From NCBI RefSeq assembly GCF_900156575.1, contig NZ_FTNY01000004.1, forward strand, positions 434,001-498,000: a DNA stretch of 64,000 nt, given 5' to 3'. This stretch comes from Chryseobacterium shigense (GTDB taxonomy: Bacteria; Bacteroidota; Bacteroidia; Flavobacteriales; Weeksellaceae). Shown here in pieces: positions 44,144 through 54,255 of the stretch. The translations under genes and the position numbers were made by a program. The stretch's first letter is position 1; the number at the start of each line of letters is the position of its first letter. Below the pieces are notes generated by a model. That model was not told where the DNA came from. It did no database searches and worked only from the letters and a program-made list of their open reading frames with translations.

Positions 44144-46467
44144 TGAAAAGTAATTTTAATATATATTGTAAATATTTGTTCGTTTCGGGGTTTGCCGCTG
44201 TTTCGGTCTCGTGTAGCAATACAAAATTTCTCAAGGAAGGCCAGATGCTGTACATCGGCGGAGAAGTGAAAGTCGAAAATGACAGTCTTTCAAAAAAGGA
44301 AAAGAATGAGCTCAAGGCGGCGCTGGAGGAAAATTTAGTTCCTAAACCTAATTCTAAATTATTAGGTCTGCGTCCGAAATTATATTTCTATAATATTGCC
44401 AAAGAGCCTAAAAAAGACAAAGGATTTAATTACTGGTTAAAATATAAAGTAGGTGAAAAACCTGTTTTACTGGGGGATGTAGATCGTGAATTCAACAGAA
44501 AGATTATTGAAAACTATTCTGAAAACAAAGGGTATTTCAATGCAAAAGCTACGTATGATACGGTATCCAAAAATAAAAAAGCCCAGGTTATTTACACCTT
44601 AAGACCTGGTGCAAGGTATCTGGTGAGTAACGTTAAGTTTCAGCAGGATTCCACACTTATCAACCGGGAAATTCAAAACTTCGCTAATAAAACCTTGCTT
44701 AAACCTGGAAAACCTTTCGACCTTGATGTGATCAAAGATGAGAGAGAGCGTATTGATAATGGCCTGAAGGAAAGAGGTTTCTACTATTTCAGTCCGGACA
44801 ATGTTATTGTTCAGGCTGACAGTACAGTGAGCAAAAATCACAAAGTAGAGCTCAACGTAAAATTAAAAGAAGACACTCCTGATCTGGCCACGGAACAGTT
44901 CAGCATTAATAATGTTATTGTTTTCCCTAATTACAATATTCAGGATGTCAAAAGAGGAAAATACAGCGTCCCGATGAATCCTGATTCACTGGCCCAATAT
45001 GCTTATGATGACATCTACGTCATTGATCCACAACATAAGTTTAAACCTAAAATCTTTGACAGAGCGCTATATTTCAAGAAAGGGGATCTTTATAACCGCT
45101 CTAATCATAATCTTACCCTTAATCGTCTGATCAGTTTAGGAGTCTTTAAATTTGTGAAAAATGAATTTATTGTTTCTGATTCATTAAAACATCAATTCGA
45201 TGCGTATTATTTGTTGACCCCAAGACAAATTCAGTCGCTAAGACTGGAAGCTTTAGGCCGAACGAACTCGGCGAATTATGCAGGTAGTGAACTCAACCTG
45301 AACTGGACGCACAGAAATTTCTTCAAGGGAGCAGAACAATTTAAAGCAGCGGTTTACGGAGCCTTCGATTTTCAGATGGGAGGCCAGGAAAATGCACAGA
45401 ATCTATTCCGTGCAGGAACTAATGTTCAGCTTTCAATTCCAAGAATTGTAGCACCTTTCCGCTTTAATTCTTCAAGTGCCTTTGTTCCGAGAACGAATAT
45501 TACGTTGGGGTATGAGTTTCAAAACCGTACTCAACTTTATACCCTTAATAATTTTAATGCGGCCTTCGGCTACGTGTGGAAAGAGAATGCCAGAAAGGAG
45601 CATGAATTAAAGGTTATTGATATTACACTGGTCTCTCCAGCTAATGTGACTGCTAAATTTTATGAACAGGCAACCACTCCTGCCGCACGAAGAGTCGTTG
45701 AGAAGCAGCTTATTTTCGGACCTACGTATTCTTATACCTATACCAATACAATGCTTCCTAAGACCAATACGATCTATTATAAAGGAACATTGGATCTTGC
45801 AGGAAATATTACCGGTTTGGTGACTGGTGCCAATGTAAAAAATGATAAAGAGAAAAAAATCTTTGGAGTTCCTTTCAGTCAATATGCAAAAATTGAAAAT
45901 GATTTCAGGTTCTATCATAAATTTACAGAAAAGACGTCCCTGGCTACAAGATTTATTGGAGGAGTAGCTTATCCATATGGAAATTCTGAATTCATCCCTT
46001 TCTCTAAACAGTTTTTCTCAGGAGGAAGTAACAGTATCAGAGCGTTTCGTGCAAGAACTTTAGGCCCGGGAAGCTTTGATCCGAGAACTATTGAACCGGG
46101 AATTTTAATAGACCAGGCAGGTGATATTAAATTGGAATTAAATGCAGAATACCGTGCCAATCTCTATAAATTTTTAAATGTAGCGGCTTTTGTAGATGCA
46201 GGGAATGTTTGGCTGATGCATGATGATCCTGATAGACCAGGGGCTAAGTTTTCAAAAGAATTTTTAAGTGAAATTGCAGTTGGAGCCGGAGTTGGTCTAA
46301 GACTTGATTTCTCTATCTTAATTTTAAGACTGGATCTTGCTATGCCTTTAAGAGTTCCTTACTATGAAAAAGGAGAGCGCTGGGCATTTGACCGAATCAA
46401 TTTTGGAGATTCAAGCTGGAGGAAAGATAATTTAGTTTTCAATATAGCCATCGGATACCCTTTCTAA
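44143..46467 (+). CDS. tamL: TamL: BamA/TamA-family outer-membrane protein
   Basis: 774 residues. The signal ends near VSVSCSN, so it is probably a lipoprotein, as known for the TamA variant of Bacteroidota (TamL). POTRA-type domains fill about 25-350 (KPVLLGDVDREFNRKIIENY, ARYLVSNVKFQQD, RQIQSLRLEALGRTNSANYA leads into the barrel). A 16-strand barrel follows with the FSGGSNSIRAFRARTLGPGS motif. Acts with TamB; both genes overlap by the shared A of TAATG. Confidence 0.92.
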   Translation: MKSNFNIYCKYLFVSGFAAVSVSCSNTKFLKEGQMLYIGGEVKVENDSLSKKEKNELKAALEENLVPKPNSKLLGLRPKLYFYNIAKEPKKDKGFNYWLKYKVGEKPVLLGDVDREFNRKIIENYSENKGYFNAKATYDTVSKNKKAQVIYTLRPGARYLVSNVKFQQDSTLINREIQNFANKTLLKPGKPFDLDVIKDERERIDNGLKERGFYYFSPDNVIVQADSTVSKNHKVELNVKLKEDTPDLATEQFSINNVIVFPNYNIQDVKRGKYSVPMNPDSLAQYAYDDIYVIDPQHKFKPKIFDRALYFKKGDLYNRSNHNLTLNRLISLGVFKFVKNEFIVSDSLKHQFDAYYLLTPRQIQSLRLEALGRTNSANYAGSELNLNWTHRNFFKGAEQFKAAVYGAFDFQMGGQENAQNLFRAGTNVQLSIPRIVAPFRFNSSSAFVPRTNITLGYEFQNRTQLYTLNNFNAAFGYVWKENARKEHELKVIDITLVSPANVTAKFYEQATTPAARRVVEKQLIFGPTYSYTYTNTMLPKTNTIYYKGTLDLAGNITGLVTGANVKNDKEKKIFGVPFSQYAKIENDFRFYHKFTEKTSLATRFIGGVAYPYGNSEFIPFSKQFFSGGSNSIRAFRARTLGPGSFDPRTIEPGILIDQAGDIKLELNAEYRANLYKFLNVAAFVDAGNVWLMHDDPDRPGAKFSKEFLSEIAVGAGVGLRLDFSILILRLDLAMPLRVPYYEKGERWAFDRINFGDSSWRKDNLVFNIAIGYPF

Positions 46468-46468
46468 T

Positions 46469-47398
46469 ATGACCCACACTATCAAATTTTTCTGGGAGGT
46501 ACTTAAAGAGACCTTCGACGAATGGAACAGCTCTTCCGCATCAAAAGATTCGGCAAGTCTGGCCTATTATGCGATATTTTCTATTCCCGGATTATTGATT
46601 ATTATTATCTGGATCGCAGGAAACTTCTTCGGTGAAGAAGCTATCCGTGGTGAAATCAGTAACCAGATCAGCGGATTAATGGGAACGGATGTTGCAAAAA
46701 GTATTGAAGGAATGATTGCCGGTGCATTGATTGACAAGCAGAATATTTTCATGAAAATAATAGGAATCGGATCTTTAGTTTTTGGTTCTACCACTTTATT
46801 TTTTCAGCTGCAGCATTCTTTAAATACGCTTTGGGATGTAGAAGCAGCTCCTAAAAAAGCTTTGTTGAAATTCATTTTAGACAGAGCCAATTCATTGGGA
46901 ATGATTCTTATTCTCGGTTTTCTACTGATGATCACCATGATTTTATCTTCCATGATCAGTCTGTTTAATAACTGGATCACGAATTATTTTGGCCTCGAAA
47001 CCTATATGATTGTAGAGCTGGTGAATTTTGGAATTGGTTTTGGCCTGGTTATGCTGCTGTTTGCGCTCATGTTCAAGGTGCTTCCTGATGTAAAGATCAG
47101 CTGGAATCCTGTATGGAAAGGCGCTTTGCTTACTACGGTTTTATTTACGCTGGGTAAATTTTTACTAAGCCTTTATTTTGGGAATTTTAAACCGACTTCT
47201 GCTTTTGGAACTGCCGGAACCGTGATATTAATTATGATGTGGATCAATTATTCCTGTATGCTTGTGTTTTTCGGAGCAGAGTTTACTAAAGTCTATAATA
47301 ATAAAAAGGGATATCCCATTGTTCTTTCAAAACATGCCAAATGGAGTGCGGCCAAGCTGTACAGAGATAGTAGAAAGGATGATTTGAATGAGAGCTGA
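46469..47398 (+). CDS. YihY/BrkB-family membrane protein
   Basis: 309 residues with six membrane segments. SASLAYYAIFSIPGLLIII and NPVWKGALLTTVLFTLGKFL are YihY family marks. The family has been linked with phospholipid movement. One base separates it from tamL, so tamB-tamL-yihY form one operon, and a joint role in envelope lipid transport is plausible. Confidence 0.9.
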   Translation: MTHTIKFFWEVLKETFDEWNSSSASKDSASLAYYAIFSIPGLLIIIIWIAGNFFGEEAIRGEISNQISGLMGTDVAKSIEGMIAGALIDKQNIFMKIIGIGSLVFGSTTLFFQLQHSLNTLWDVEAAPKKALLKFILDRANSLGMILILGFLLMITMILSSMISLFNNWITNYFGLETYMIVELVNFGIGFGLVMLLFALMFKVLPDVKISWNPVWKGALLTTVLFTLGKFLLSLYFGNFKPTSAFGTAGTVILIMMWINYSCMLVFFGAEFTKVYNNKKGYPIVLSKHAKWSAAKLYRDSRKDDLNES

Positions 47399-47460
47399 GA
47401 GGTATGAGATTCTTTTTAACCGATACTTACCATTATCAGCAATTCGATTTTACATTAAAA

Positions 47461-47492
47461 ATAAAGCCTCCTGAAATTTCAGGAGGCTTTAT
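47461..47492. terminator. Bidirectional terminator between yihY-like gene and argS
   Basis: Near-perfect palindrome (core CCTCCTGAAATTTCAGGAGG) extended by A and T on both sides, placed between two convergent genes. Confidence 0.92.
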
Positions 47493-47495
47493 TTT

Positions 47496-49256
47496 TTACA
47501 TTCTGTCTACGGTTCCGATGCCGAGCAGGGTGAGTGATTTTTTAATTGTTTTTGCAGTGAGATCTGATAGATTCAAACGTAATTTTTTCAAGTTTTTGTC
47601 TTCAAGCTTCAGAATGACATTGCTCTGATAGAATGAATTATAAGCCTTCACTAAATCATAAACATAATTGGCTACTAAAGCAGGACTTAGTGCTTCTGCT
47701 GATTTCGCAACTACTGTTTTATAATTAGTTAATAACATGATCAGTTCTTTTTCATGTTGATTTAAAGTCACCTCTGAAACTTCCTTATAATCTACCTCTG
47801 CTTTTGACAATAATGATTGAATACGGGCATAGGTATAGAGAATAAACGGACCTGTATTTCCTGAAAATTCTACACTTTCAGCAGGATCAAACAGCATCTT
47901 TTTCTTTGGATCTACCTTTAGCATAAAATATTTCAAAGCAGCTAATCCTATGATTTCATAAGAAACCTCTTTTTCTTCATCTGAAAGTCCCTCCAGTTTT
48001 CCTAATTCAGTAGTGATTGATTTTGCAGTTTCATACATTTCCTGCATCAGCTCGTCAGCATCTACAACGGTTCCTTCACGGGATTTCATTTTACCGTTAG
48101 GAAGTTCTACCATTCCATAAGAAAGGTGGAATAATTGATCTGCCCACGAGTAGCCTAATTTTTTCAAGATTTTAAATAAAACCTGGAAATGATAATCCTG
48201 TTCGTTTCCTACTGTATAAATGAGTTTCTGAATATTGTTTTGTTTAAAACGCTCAACAGCTGTTCCCAAATCCTGAGTCATGTAAACAGAAGTTCCGTCC
48301 GAACGAAGCAAAAGCTTTTGATCCAGACCTTCATCCGTAAGGTCGCACCAAACTGAACCGTCTTCTTTCTGATAAAGAATACCTTTGTCCAAGCCTTCCT
48401 GAATCAAATCTTTCCCCAGAATATACGTATTACTTTCATATTGAACCTGATCGAAATCAACACCTAATCTTTTGTATGTTTCGCTGAAACCTTTATACAC
48501 CCAGGCATTCATTTCTTTCCAGAGCTTTCTTACCGTTTCATCACCTTTTTCCCAATCTAAAAGCATTTTTTGAGCTTCAACAATTAATGGAGCGTCTTTT
48601 TTAGCCTGGTCTTCAGTTGATCCCTGTGCTACAAGTTCAGAAATTTCTTTCTTATAATTTTTGTCAAATTCTACATAATAATTTCCTACAAACTTATCTC
48701 CTTTGGTATGGGTAGATTCCGGAGTTTCTCCATGTCCGAATTTCTCCCACGCCAGCATAGACTTGCAGATATGAATTCCTCTGTCATTGATGATCTGAGA
48801 TTTAATCACATCATATCCTGCCTCTTTAAGAATCTGCGCTACAGAAAAACCTAATAAATTATTTCTGACATGCCCTAAATGAAGCGGTTTGTTGGTATTT
48901 GGAGAAGAATACTCCACCATTACCGTTGAATTTTTCTTTTCTATACTATCAAAGTCGTTGCTCACAGATCTGAAGTTATCCACAAACAACTGGTTTTTCA
49001 CCTTAATATTAAGGAAACCTTTTACCACATTAAAACTTTCAAAAAGCCCTTCCTGTTCTGTTAAAGCACCTCCTAATTCAACACCAATGCTTTCCGGATT
49101 TTTTTTAAGTTGCTTTACCAATGGGAATGTCACAATGGTAAAGTCCCCTTCAAATTCCGTTTTATTTTCCTGAATTTCAAGCTTAATATCTTTCAACTGG
49201 AATATGTTTAAAATAACCTCCGAAAGCTTCTCTTCTATAATATCTTTAATATTCAT
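47496..49256 (-). CDS. argS: Arginine--tRNA ligase
   Basis: 586 residues. HIGH motif as HLGH in NTNKPLHLGHVRNNLLG; the usual KMSK is replaced by MKSREG, typical for class Ia arginyl enzymes. Anticodon-binding DALR domain at the C-terminus (from about 460, with YVYDLVKAYNSFYQ). Attaches arginine to its tRNA; transcribed alone. Confidence 0.98.
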   Translation of the reverse strand: MNIKDIIEEKLSEVILNIFQLKDIKLEIQENKTEFEGDFTIVTFPLVKQLKKNPESIGVELGGALTEQEGLFESFNVVKGFLNIKVKNQLFVDNFRSVSNDFDSIEKKNSTVMVEYSSPNTNKPLHLGHVRNNLLGFSVAQILKEAGYDVIKSQIINDRGIHICKSMLAWEKFGHGETPESTHTKGDKFVGNYYVEFDKNYKKEISELVAQGSTEDQAKKDAPLIVEAQKMLLDWEKGDETVRKLWKEMNAWVYKGFSETYKRLGVDFDQVQYESNTYILGKDLIQEGLDKGILYQKEDGSVWCDLTDEGLDQKLLLRSDGTSVYMTQDLGTAVERFKQNNIQKLIYTVGNEQDYHFQVLFKILKKLGYSWADQLFHLSYGMVELPNGKMKSREGTVVDADELMQEMYETAKSITTELGKLEGLSDEEKEVSYEIIGLAALKYFMLKVDPKKKMLFDPAESVEFSGNTGPFILYTYARIQSLLSKAEVDYKEVSEVTLNQHEKELIMLLTNYKTVVAKSAEALSPALVANYVYDLVKAYNSFYQSNVILKLEDKNLKKLRLNLSDLTAKTIKKSLTLLGIGTVDRM

Positions 49257-49335
49257 GTGTATAATTACTTTTTAAAGGCCAGATAAATCAGCCCATTTCG
49301 TCTAAAAATTTTGAGATACAAATATACGGAAATAA

Positions 49336-49359
49336 AAAAACCGCCCGAAGGCGGTTTTT
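49336..49359. terminator. Terminator after susD1
   Basis: 10-bp perfect stem around CGAA with A and T runs on both sides; serves the leftward susCD1 operon. Confidence 0.9.
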
Positions 49360-49376
49360 GATATGAATGTATATTT

Positions 49377-50813
49377 TTAGTTGATATCCCAGAATATTTT
49401 TGTAGTCAGTTTATCACCACCTATTGCAGCACTTGCGGCGGAATAATTAGTACCATTAGTCGTAGATTCCAATGGTGGGTACTGAAGTCTTACAGGAACT
49501 TTTCCTGCTGCATTAGGAATAGCTGTACTTGGTGCAACTAATTGAGGATAATCAAGTCTTCTATAAAAGTTCCAAGAAACTACTGCCTGATTATACATCG
49601 CTACCCAAGCTTGTTCACCTATTGACTTTTTCCAATTCGCTGCATTATATGGGTGGGCTGCAATATAAGCAGGAGCTGCTGCTGCTGAATTCCAATCAGT
49701 AAATGATGAAGTTACTGCTGTATTATATAACGCTGCAGGAGCACCACCTATACCCCATCTTGCTGATGCCTCTGCTAGATAGAATGCAACTTCAGTATAA
49801 CTCAAAATAATTCCGGGTGTAGTATTTGTATATGCAAAATCTCCGGCATTAGAGAAAGAAGAAAAGTCTCCCGGTGCACCAATAACCTGGCCTATATAGT
49901 CTCCATCTACATCTGAATAATATTGACTTATTCTCGCATCATTATTGTTATTCATAAAATCAACAAGTGTTTTCCCAGCAATAAAATCGTCTCTGGAAAC
50001 AGTTTCTAAGTATATTGGACTTTGATTTGGTGATGCTGCCAAATACTGAAATTTACAGTCGTCACCCGCTGAAGTAAACACCCCACCAGTGATTGCCTGA
50101 TTTACTGTATTTTGAGCTAAAGATGGATTAACATCAGCTAATGCAATTCCCATCTTCAATAATAAAGAGTTTCCAAATTTTTTCCATTTACCAATATCTC
50201 CTTTATAAAATATATCACCGTTCCCAAAAGTACCTCCAGTTAGCGTCAATTTATTTACATCAGCTTTTACTTTTGTAATAAGATCTGTGTAAATATCAAC
50301 TGCTTTATCATATTTTGGAAGGGGATATTGATCATTATCAAGCGCTTGGGTATATGGTATATCTCCATATGTATCCACTAAAATCTGAAATGTGTAAGAT
50401 TTCATAAGATCTATTATAGCAAGCTGATTATCTCTTTTTGCAGGCCACGTAGCAGATTCAGCAAACGTTGGAACATAAGCTGTAATAATTTTAGATGCCT
50501 GATCGAGATTCTTCAATACATTTACATAATTATCTCTCCAAACCTGGTTAGATACGTTACGATTGGTAAAATCATAATTACTCTCGTTTACATAGATTGT
50601 TTCCGTCCAGTACTGCATTGTCAACCTAAAATTATTCTCATTAACGTTGGGGGTCGTCACATAATCACTTAATTCTTTTTGTGCGAAAGTAAGAAGTGGC
50701 TCGGGCAGTGTTTCATAGCTTGCATACGGATCTGAATTCACATCCTCAGCCGTTTGGCAGCCTGTTAATAAAAATGCCAGTATTGATATTGTTAGTATTA
50801 TATGTTTTTTCAT
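49377..50813 (-). CDS. SusD/RagB-family outer-membrane lipoprotein 1
   Basis: 478 residues; signal and lipobox end at Cys19 (LTGCQ). All-helical SusD_like_2 body with TPR-type helices (YTDLITKVKADVNKL, WKKFGNSLLLKMGIALADV) and the family end TTKIFWDIN. Binds a substrate at the surface and passes it to SusC. The 50819 susC gene ends 5 bases upstream. Confidence 0.95.
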   Translation of the reverse strand: MKKHIILTISILAFLLTGCQTAEDVNSDPYASYETLPEPLLTFAQKELSDYVTTPNVNENNFRLTMQYWTETIYVNESNYDFTNRNVSNQVWRDNYVNVLKNLDQASKIITAYVPTFAESATWPAKRDNQLAIIDLMKSYTFQILVDTYGDIPYTQALDNDQYPLPKYDKAVDIYTDLITKVKADVNKLTLTGGTFGNGDIFYKGDIGKWKKFGNSLLLKMGIALADVNPSLAQNTVNQAITGGVFTSAGDDCKFQYLAASPNQSPIYLETVSRDDFIAGKTLVDFMNNNNDARISQYYSDVDGDYIGQVIGAPGDFSSFSNAGDFAYTNTTPGIILSYTEVAFYLAEASARWGIGGAPAALYNTAVTSSFTDWNSAAAAPAYIAAHPYNAANWKKSIGEQAWVAMYNQAVVSWNFYRRLDYPQLVAPSTAIPNAAGKVPVRLQYPPLESTTNGTNYSAASAAIGGDKLTTKIFWDIN

Positions 50814-50818
50814 AATTT

Positions 50819-53800
50819 CTAAAAGTTAATTTTTACATTAAACGAGATATTTCTTGTTGCTGGCATTACTCCAGATTGATACCCTTGAATATTTCCAGAG
50901 GACAATCCTGCTTCAGGATCTGAATAAGGCAGATTTTTATGAATGATCCAAAGATTACTTCCAATTAAGCTCATGGACATGCCTTGTATAAATTTTGAAT
51001 TAAAGACATTTTTATCGAATCTATAGGTAATCGCTACTTCTCTCAATTTTACAAAGCTAGCATCATAAACATAGGCAGCTCCAGGAAGGTCAGTTTGTAA
51101 AACCTGGCTGGATTGCGATTTATCCAATCTGATTGTATTTGGAATATATTGACCTGGATTGTTAGGGTCTTGCATTACTCCAGGTAAAATTACACCACCT
51201 CCATTTGCAAGCGGATTTCTGATAGGATTCCCCAAATCGTTGGTCCCTACTGAATCAGGATATAGACCTGTTCCGTATCCATAAAACTGATCTAAAGAAT
51301 AAATTTTCCCACCCTGTCTCCAGTCGATCAAAAAGCTTAATGAAAGATTTTTATAGTTCAATGTATTATTTAACCCCGCACTCCATCTAGACTGAAAACT
51401 TCCTTGGTTATATATTGCTTTATCTGTTATTAAATAAGCTCCATTAGCACCTACAATCTTCTGTCCGTTTGAGTCATAAACATAATCGGAAGTCCAGATT
51501 GAACCATAATCTCCATTAAGAGGTGCATTAATACTTACCCCCCCCTGAAGTGCTCCAATGGTAATATTTTCTATGCCATCATTAAGTTTTGTTACTTTCG
51601 TCCAAGGATTGGACCAGTTTAATGTTAAATCCCATGAAAAATTGTTCGTTTTAATAGGAGTTGCATTAACACTAACTTCAAACCCCTTTGTCGTTAATTC
51701 ACCTGCATTTTCAAATTTAGCTGTTGCTCCGTTAGCTAGAGAAACCGGCAATGGAAGAATTTGCTCATATCCTTTATTTTGGAACCAAGCCACATCAAAT
51801 CCCAAACGATTATTAAACAGTCTTGCTTCAATACCAAATTCCATATTCTTAAGGCTTTGTGATCTAAGGTCTGGATTTCTAAGTACTGCATTGTAAGCGT
51901 TTGAAAGGAGATCTCCAAAAGAAGCTTGAGAAAGATATCTGTCTTTTAATCTATCTGCCGCTGTATCTGATCCTACAGATGCATAAGCTGCCCTCAACTT
52001 ACCGAAGCTAAGCCATTTTTGTTGAATTAAATTTGAGAATACAATACTTCCTGATATAGAAGGATATGTATATACATTATTCCCATTATTCAAAGCTGTA
52101 GTCTGATCTCTTCTGTAGGTACCTTCCAAATAATAGGTATTTTTATAACCTAATGAAACCTGTCCAAAAACACCATAGATGTATTTAGACAAATCTGAAA
52201 TCACAGGTCTGGCAGGGGATGATGCAGAATTGGCAATCGAGTATAAGCCCGCAACTGATAATCCACCGGACGTAGATTGTTGATTAGCATAATCTCTCTG
52301 GACATTGATGTTTCCCCCTACTAAGGCATTCACATTGAAATCATCAGTAATATTCTTTTTATAGGTTCCAATAAAATCATAATTGGTCTCTGAAAACTTA
52401 TATTCGCTCAATGCATATCCTGATGGCTGGTTAACTATATTTAACCCAAAAGTGTTCCCTGCATATGATCCCACAGCTTTTCTCTCTTCAACCATCATAG
52501 TATAAGTATCCCTTCCTGCTCTAAATAGTAAGTTAATATCTTTTGAAACATCATAATTTAAGCTGAAATTACCCGCAAAACGATCTTTTGAATCATTCTG
52601 ATAATTTTCATACCTCTGAAAATATGGATTATCCCAGAATGCAGGTCTCAGATCCGTTCTGCTTCTTATATTCCATGTGTAATTTTTTCTAAAAGTACTG
52701 TATAGATATTGCAGATCTTTAACATCTACATTGGTTGGCCACCATTGTCTGAAATTGGTCATAATATTATCATTATAACCTGTAGTATTTCTACCTGTTG
52801 TTTTTTGTGTTATATAATTCGCGTAAAAATTGGCTGTTAAGTTATCCGCTAACTTATATGAAGCATTACCCGTAAAATTATTTTTTATCAATTCACTGTT
52901 TGGCATAATATCAGTGGCATTGGTATTGGTATATCCGAATCTATAAGTAGCCACATCATTTCCTCCACTTAGGGAGATACTGTTTACGTAATTTGTTGCT
53001 TTATTAAAAAAAGTAATAGGTCCGTTTTTTGCCATTTTCCATGGGGTCATCTTGCCTTCTGTAGGAGAACCTGGAATGAAAGCTCCGTACTGCCAGACCA
53101 TAGAACCATCGTAAGCAGATCCATAAGATGCATCATTTCCAAAGCCTACAATAGGGCTTCCCTGATAAGTTCCAGAAAAACTATTTCCAGTATAGCCCTG
53201 TCCATATTGCGTCTGATATTTCGGGAAAGTAGATTTATCTATTGATGAAACTGTGATAGAGCTGGAAAACTCTAATCCAATGCCCTCTTTGTTCTTTTTT
53301 CCTCTTTTTGTAGTGATGATAATTGCTCCATTCTGAGCTCTTGAACCGTATAGCGCAGTAGCTGCTGCCCCTTTCAGAACGTTAATTGTCTCTATATCGT
53401 TGGGGTTAATATCTGAAACGGAACTTCCATAATCATACCCTCCTGCACCATTTGTCTGGTTTGTGCTATTGACATTTTTATTCATTACCGGAACACCATC
53501 CACAACAAAAAGTGCCTGATTGCTATCCAATATTGATTTATAACCTCTTGTAACCACGTTAATAGATCCCCCAAAGTTGGTACTTTGCTTAATCTCTAGC
53601 CCAGCTACTTTTCCAGATAGGTTATTTAAGAAGTTAGTAGTAGGATTTTTATTGACAGCATCACCCTTCACTTCTTGAGTTGCATAGCCAAGAGATCTCT
53701 TCTCTCTCTTTATTCCGAGTGCAGTTACTACTACCCCCTCAATTTCTTTTGTTTTTACCGTATCGTTCTTCTGTTGAGCATTAGCAATGGCAACAGATGA

Positions 53801-53842
53801 AGACAATACCAAAACAAGCAGACTTGTTGTTAGTTTCTTCAT
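50819..53842 (-). CDS. SusC/RagA TonB-linked outer-membrane protein 1
   Basis: 1007 residues from ATG 53842. Signal peptide (KKLTTSLLVLVLSSSVAIANA), plug domain (about 35-210, LFVVDGVPVMNK and VLKGAAATALYG), then a 22-strand barrel ending in KINF. It lacks the extra N-terminal carboxypeptidase-like domain many SusC proteins have. Active uptake across the outer membrane with SusD1. The substrate cannot be inferred, as no glycoside hydrolase is near. Confidence 0.95.
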   Translation of the reverse strand: MKKLTTSLLVLVLSSSVAIANAQQKNDTVKTKEIEGVVVTALGIKREKRSLGYATQEVKGDAVNKNPTTNFLNNLSGKVAGLEIKQSTNFGGSINVVTRGYKSILDSNQALFVVDGVPVMNKNVNSTNQTNGAGGYDYGSSVSDINPNDIETINVLKGAAATALYGSRAQNGAIIITTKRGKKNKEGIGLEFSSSITVSSIDKSTFPKYQTQYGQGYTGNSFSGTYQGSPIVGFGNDASYGSAYDGSMVWQYGAFIPGSPTEGKMTPWKMAKNGPITFFNKATNYVNSISLSGGNDVATYRFGYTNTNATDIMPNSELIKNNFTGNASYKLADNLTANFYANYITQKTTGRNTTGYNDNIMTNFRQWWPTNVDVKDLQYLYSTFRKNYTWNIRSRTDLRPAFWDNPYFQRYENYQNDSKDRFAGNFSLNYDVSKDINLLFRAGRDTYTMMVEERKAVGSYAGNTFGLNIVNQPSGYALSEYKFSETNYDFIGTYKKNITDDFNVNALVGGNINVQRDYANQQSTSGGLSVAGLYSIANSASSPARPVISDLSKYIYGVFGQVSLGYKNTYYLEGTYRRDQTTALNNGNNVYTYPSISGSIVFSNLIQQKWLSFGKLRAAYASVGSDTAADRLKDRYLSQASFGDLLSNAYNAVLRNPDLRSQSLKNMEFGIEARLFNNRLGFDVAWFQNKGYEQILPLPVSLANGATAKFENAGELTTKGFEVSVNATPIKTNNFSWDLTLNWSNPWTKVTKLNDGIENITIGALQGGVSINAPLNGDYGSIWTSDYVYDSNGQKIVGANGAYLITDKAIYNQGSFQSRWSAGLNNTLNYKNLSLSFLIDWRQGGKIYSLDQFYGYGTGLYPDSVGTNDLGNPIRNPLANGGGVILPGVMQDPNNPGQYIPNTIRLDKSQSSQVLQTDLPGAAYVYDASFVKLREVAITYRFDKNVFNSKFIQGMSMSLIGSNLWIIHKNLPYSDPEAGLSSGNIQGYQSGVMPATRNISFNVKINF

Positions 53843-53867
53843 ATCAAATTTTAATTTTGTGACTGTA

Positions 53868-53897
53868 CAAATTTGTAAAACTTTCTTAAAAACACAA
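53868..53897 (-). promoter_or_regulatory. Promoter of susC1 with shared block
   Basis: On the minus strand TTG, 19 bases, CAAATTTG (one mismatch to TAnnTTTG). The spacer contains TTTAAGAAAGTTTTA, conserved at all three susC genes. Confidence 0.6.
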
Positions 53898-54210
53898 AAC
53901 AAAATCGTAAAAAATTATTAAATATTCATTAATTTTCAAAATAAAAACACTAAAATCTATTAAATTAAGTTAAAATATAATCAATTAACAAAAATAAACC
54001 ATTTAAGCAATATTTTTTTTCAGAAAAATACAAATCCATTTAATTGATAATCTCTATATAAAACATTAACAAAAAATAACAATAACAAATTGATAGTCAG
54101 AACCATTAGCAATATCACAATGAAAAATAAATAAATAACCGACCATCAATACAATGCTATGCATATTATATTTTTCAGCTTTAAAATTGACTATTATATA
54201 CTAAAACAAC

Positions 54211-54235
54211 AAAAAACCGCCCTCGGCGGTTTTTT
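54211..54235 (-). terminator. Terminator after susD2
   Basis: 11-bp stem including AAAAAACCGCC/GGCGGTTTTTT with loop CTC. Confidence 0.9.
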
Positions 54236-54255
54236 AAATATTATTTAAGATCAAA

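Larger units (their letters stand above)
53843..54255. other. AT-rich leader between susCD1 and susCD2
   Basis: No gene. It holds the susC1 promoter at 53868-53897 and the susD2 terminator at 54211-54235; the rest is AT-rich sequence. Confidence 0.6.

Noticed and set aside
48976..48984. Perfect DnaA box inside argS
   Set aside because: A single isolated match in coding sequence is expected by chance; it does not define an origin.
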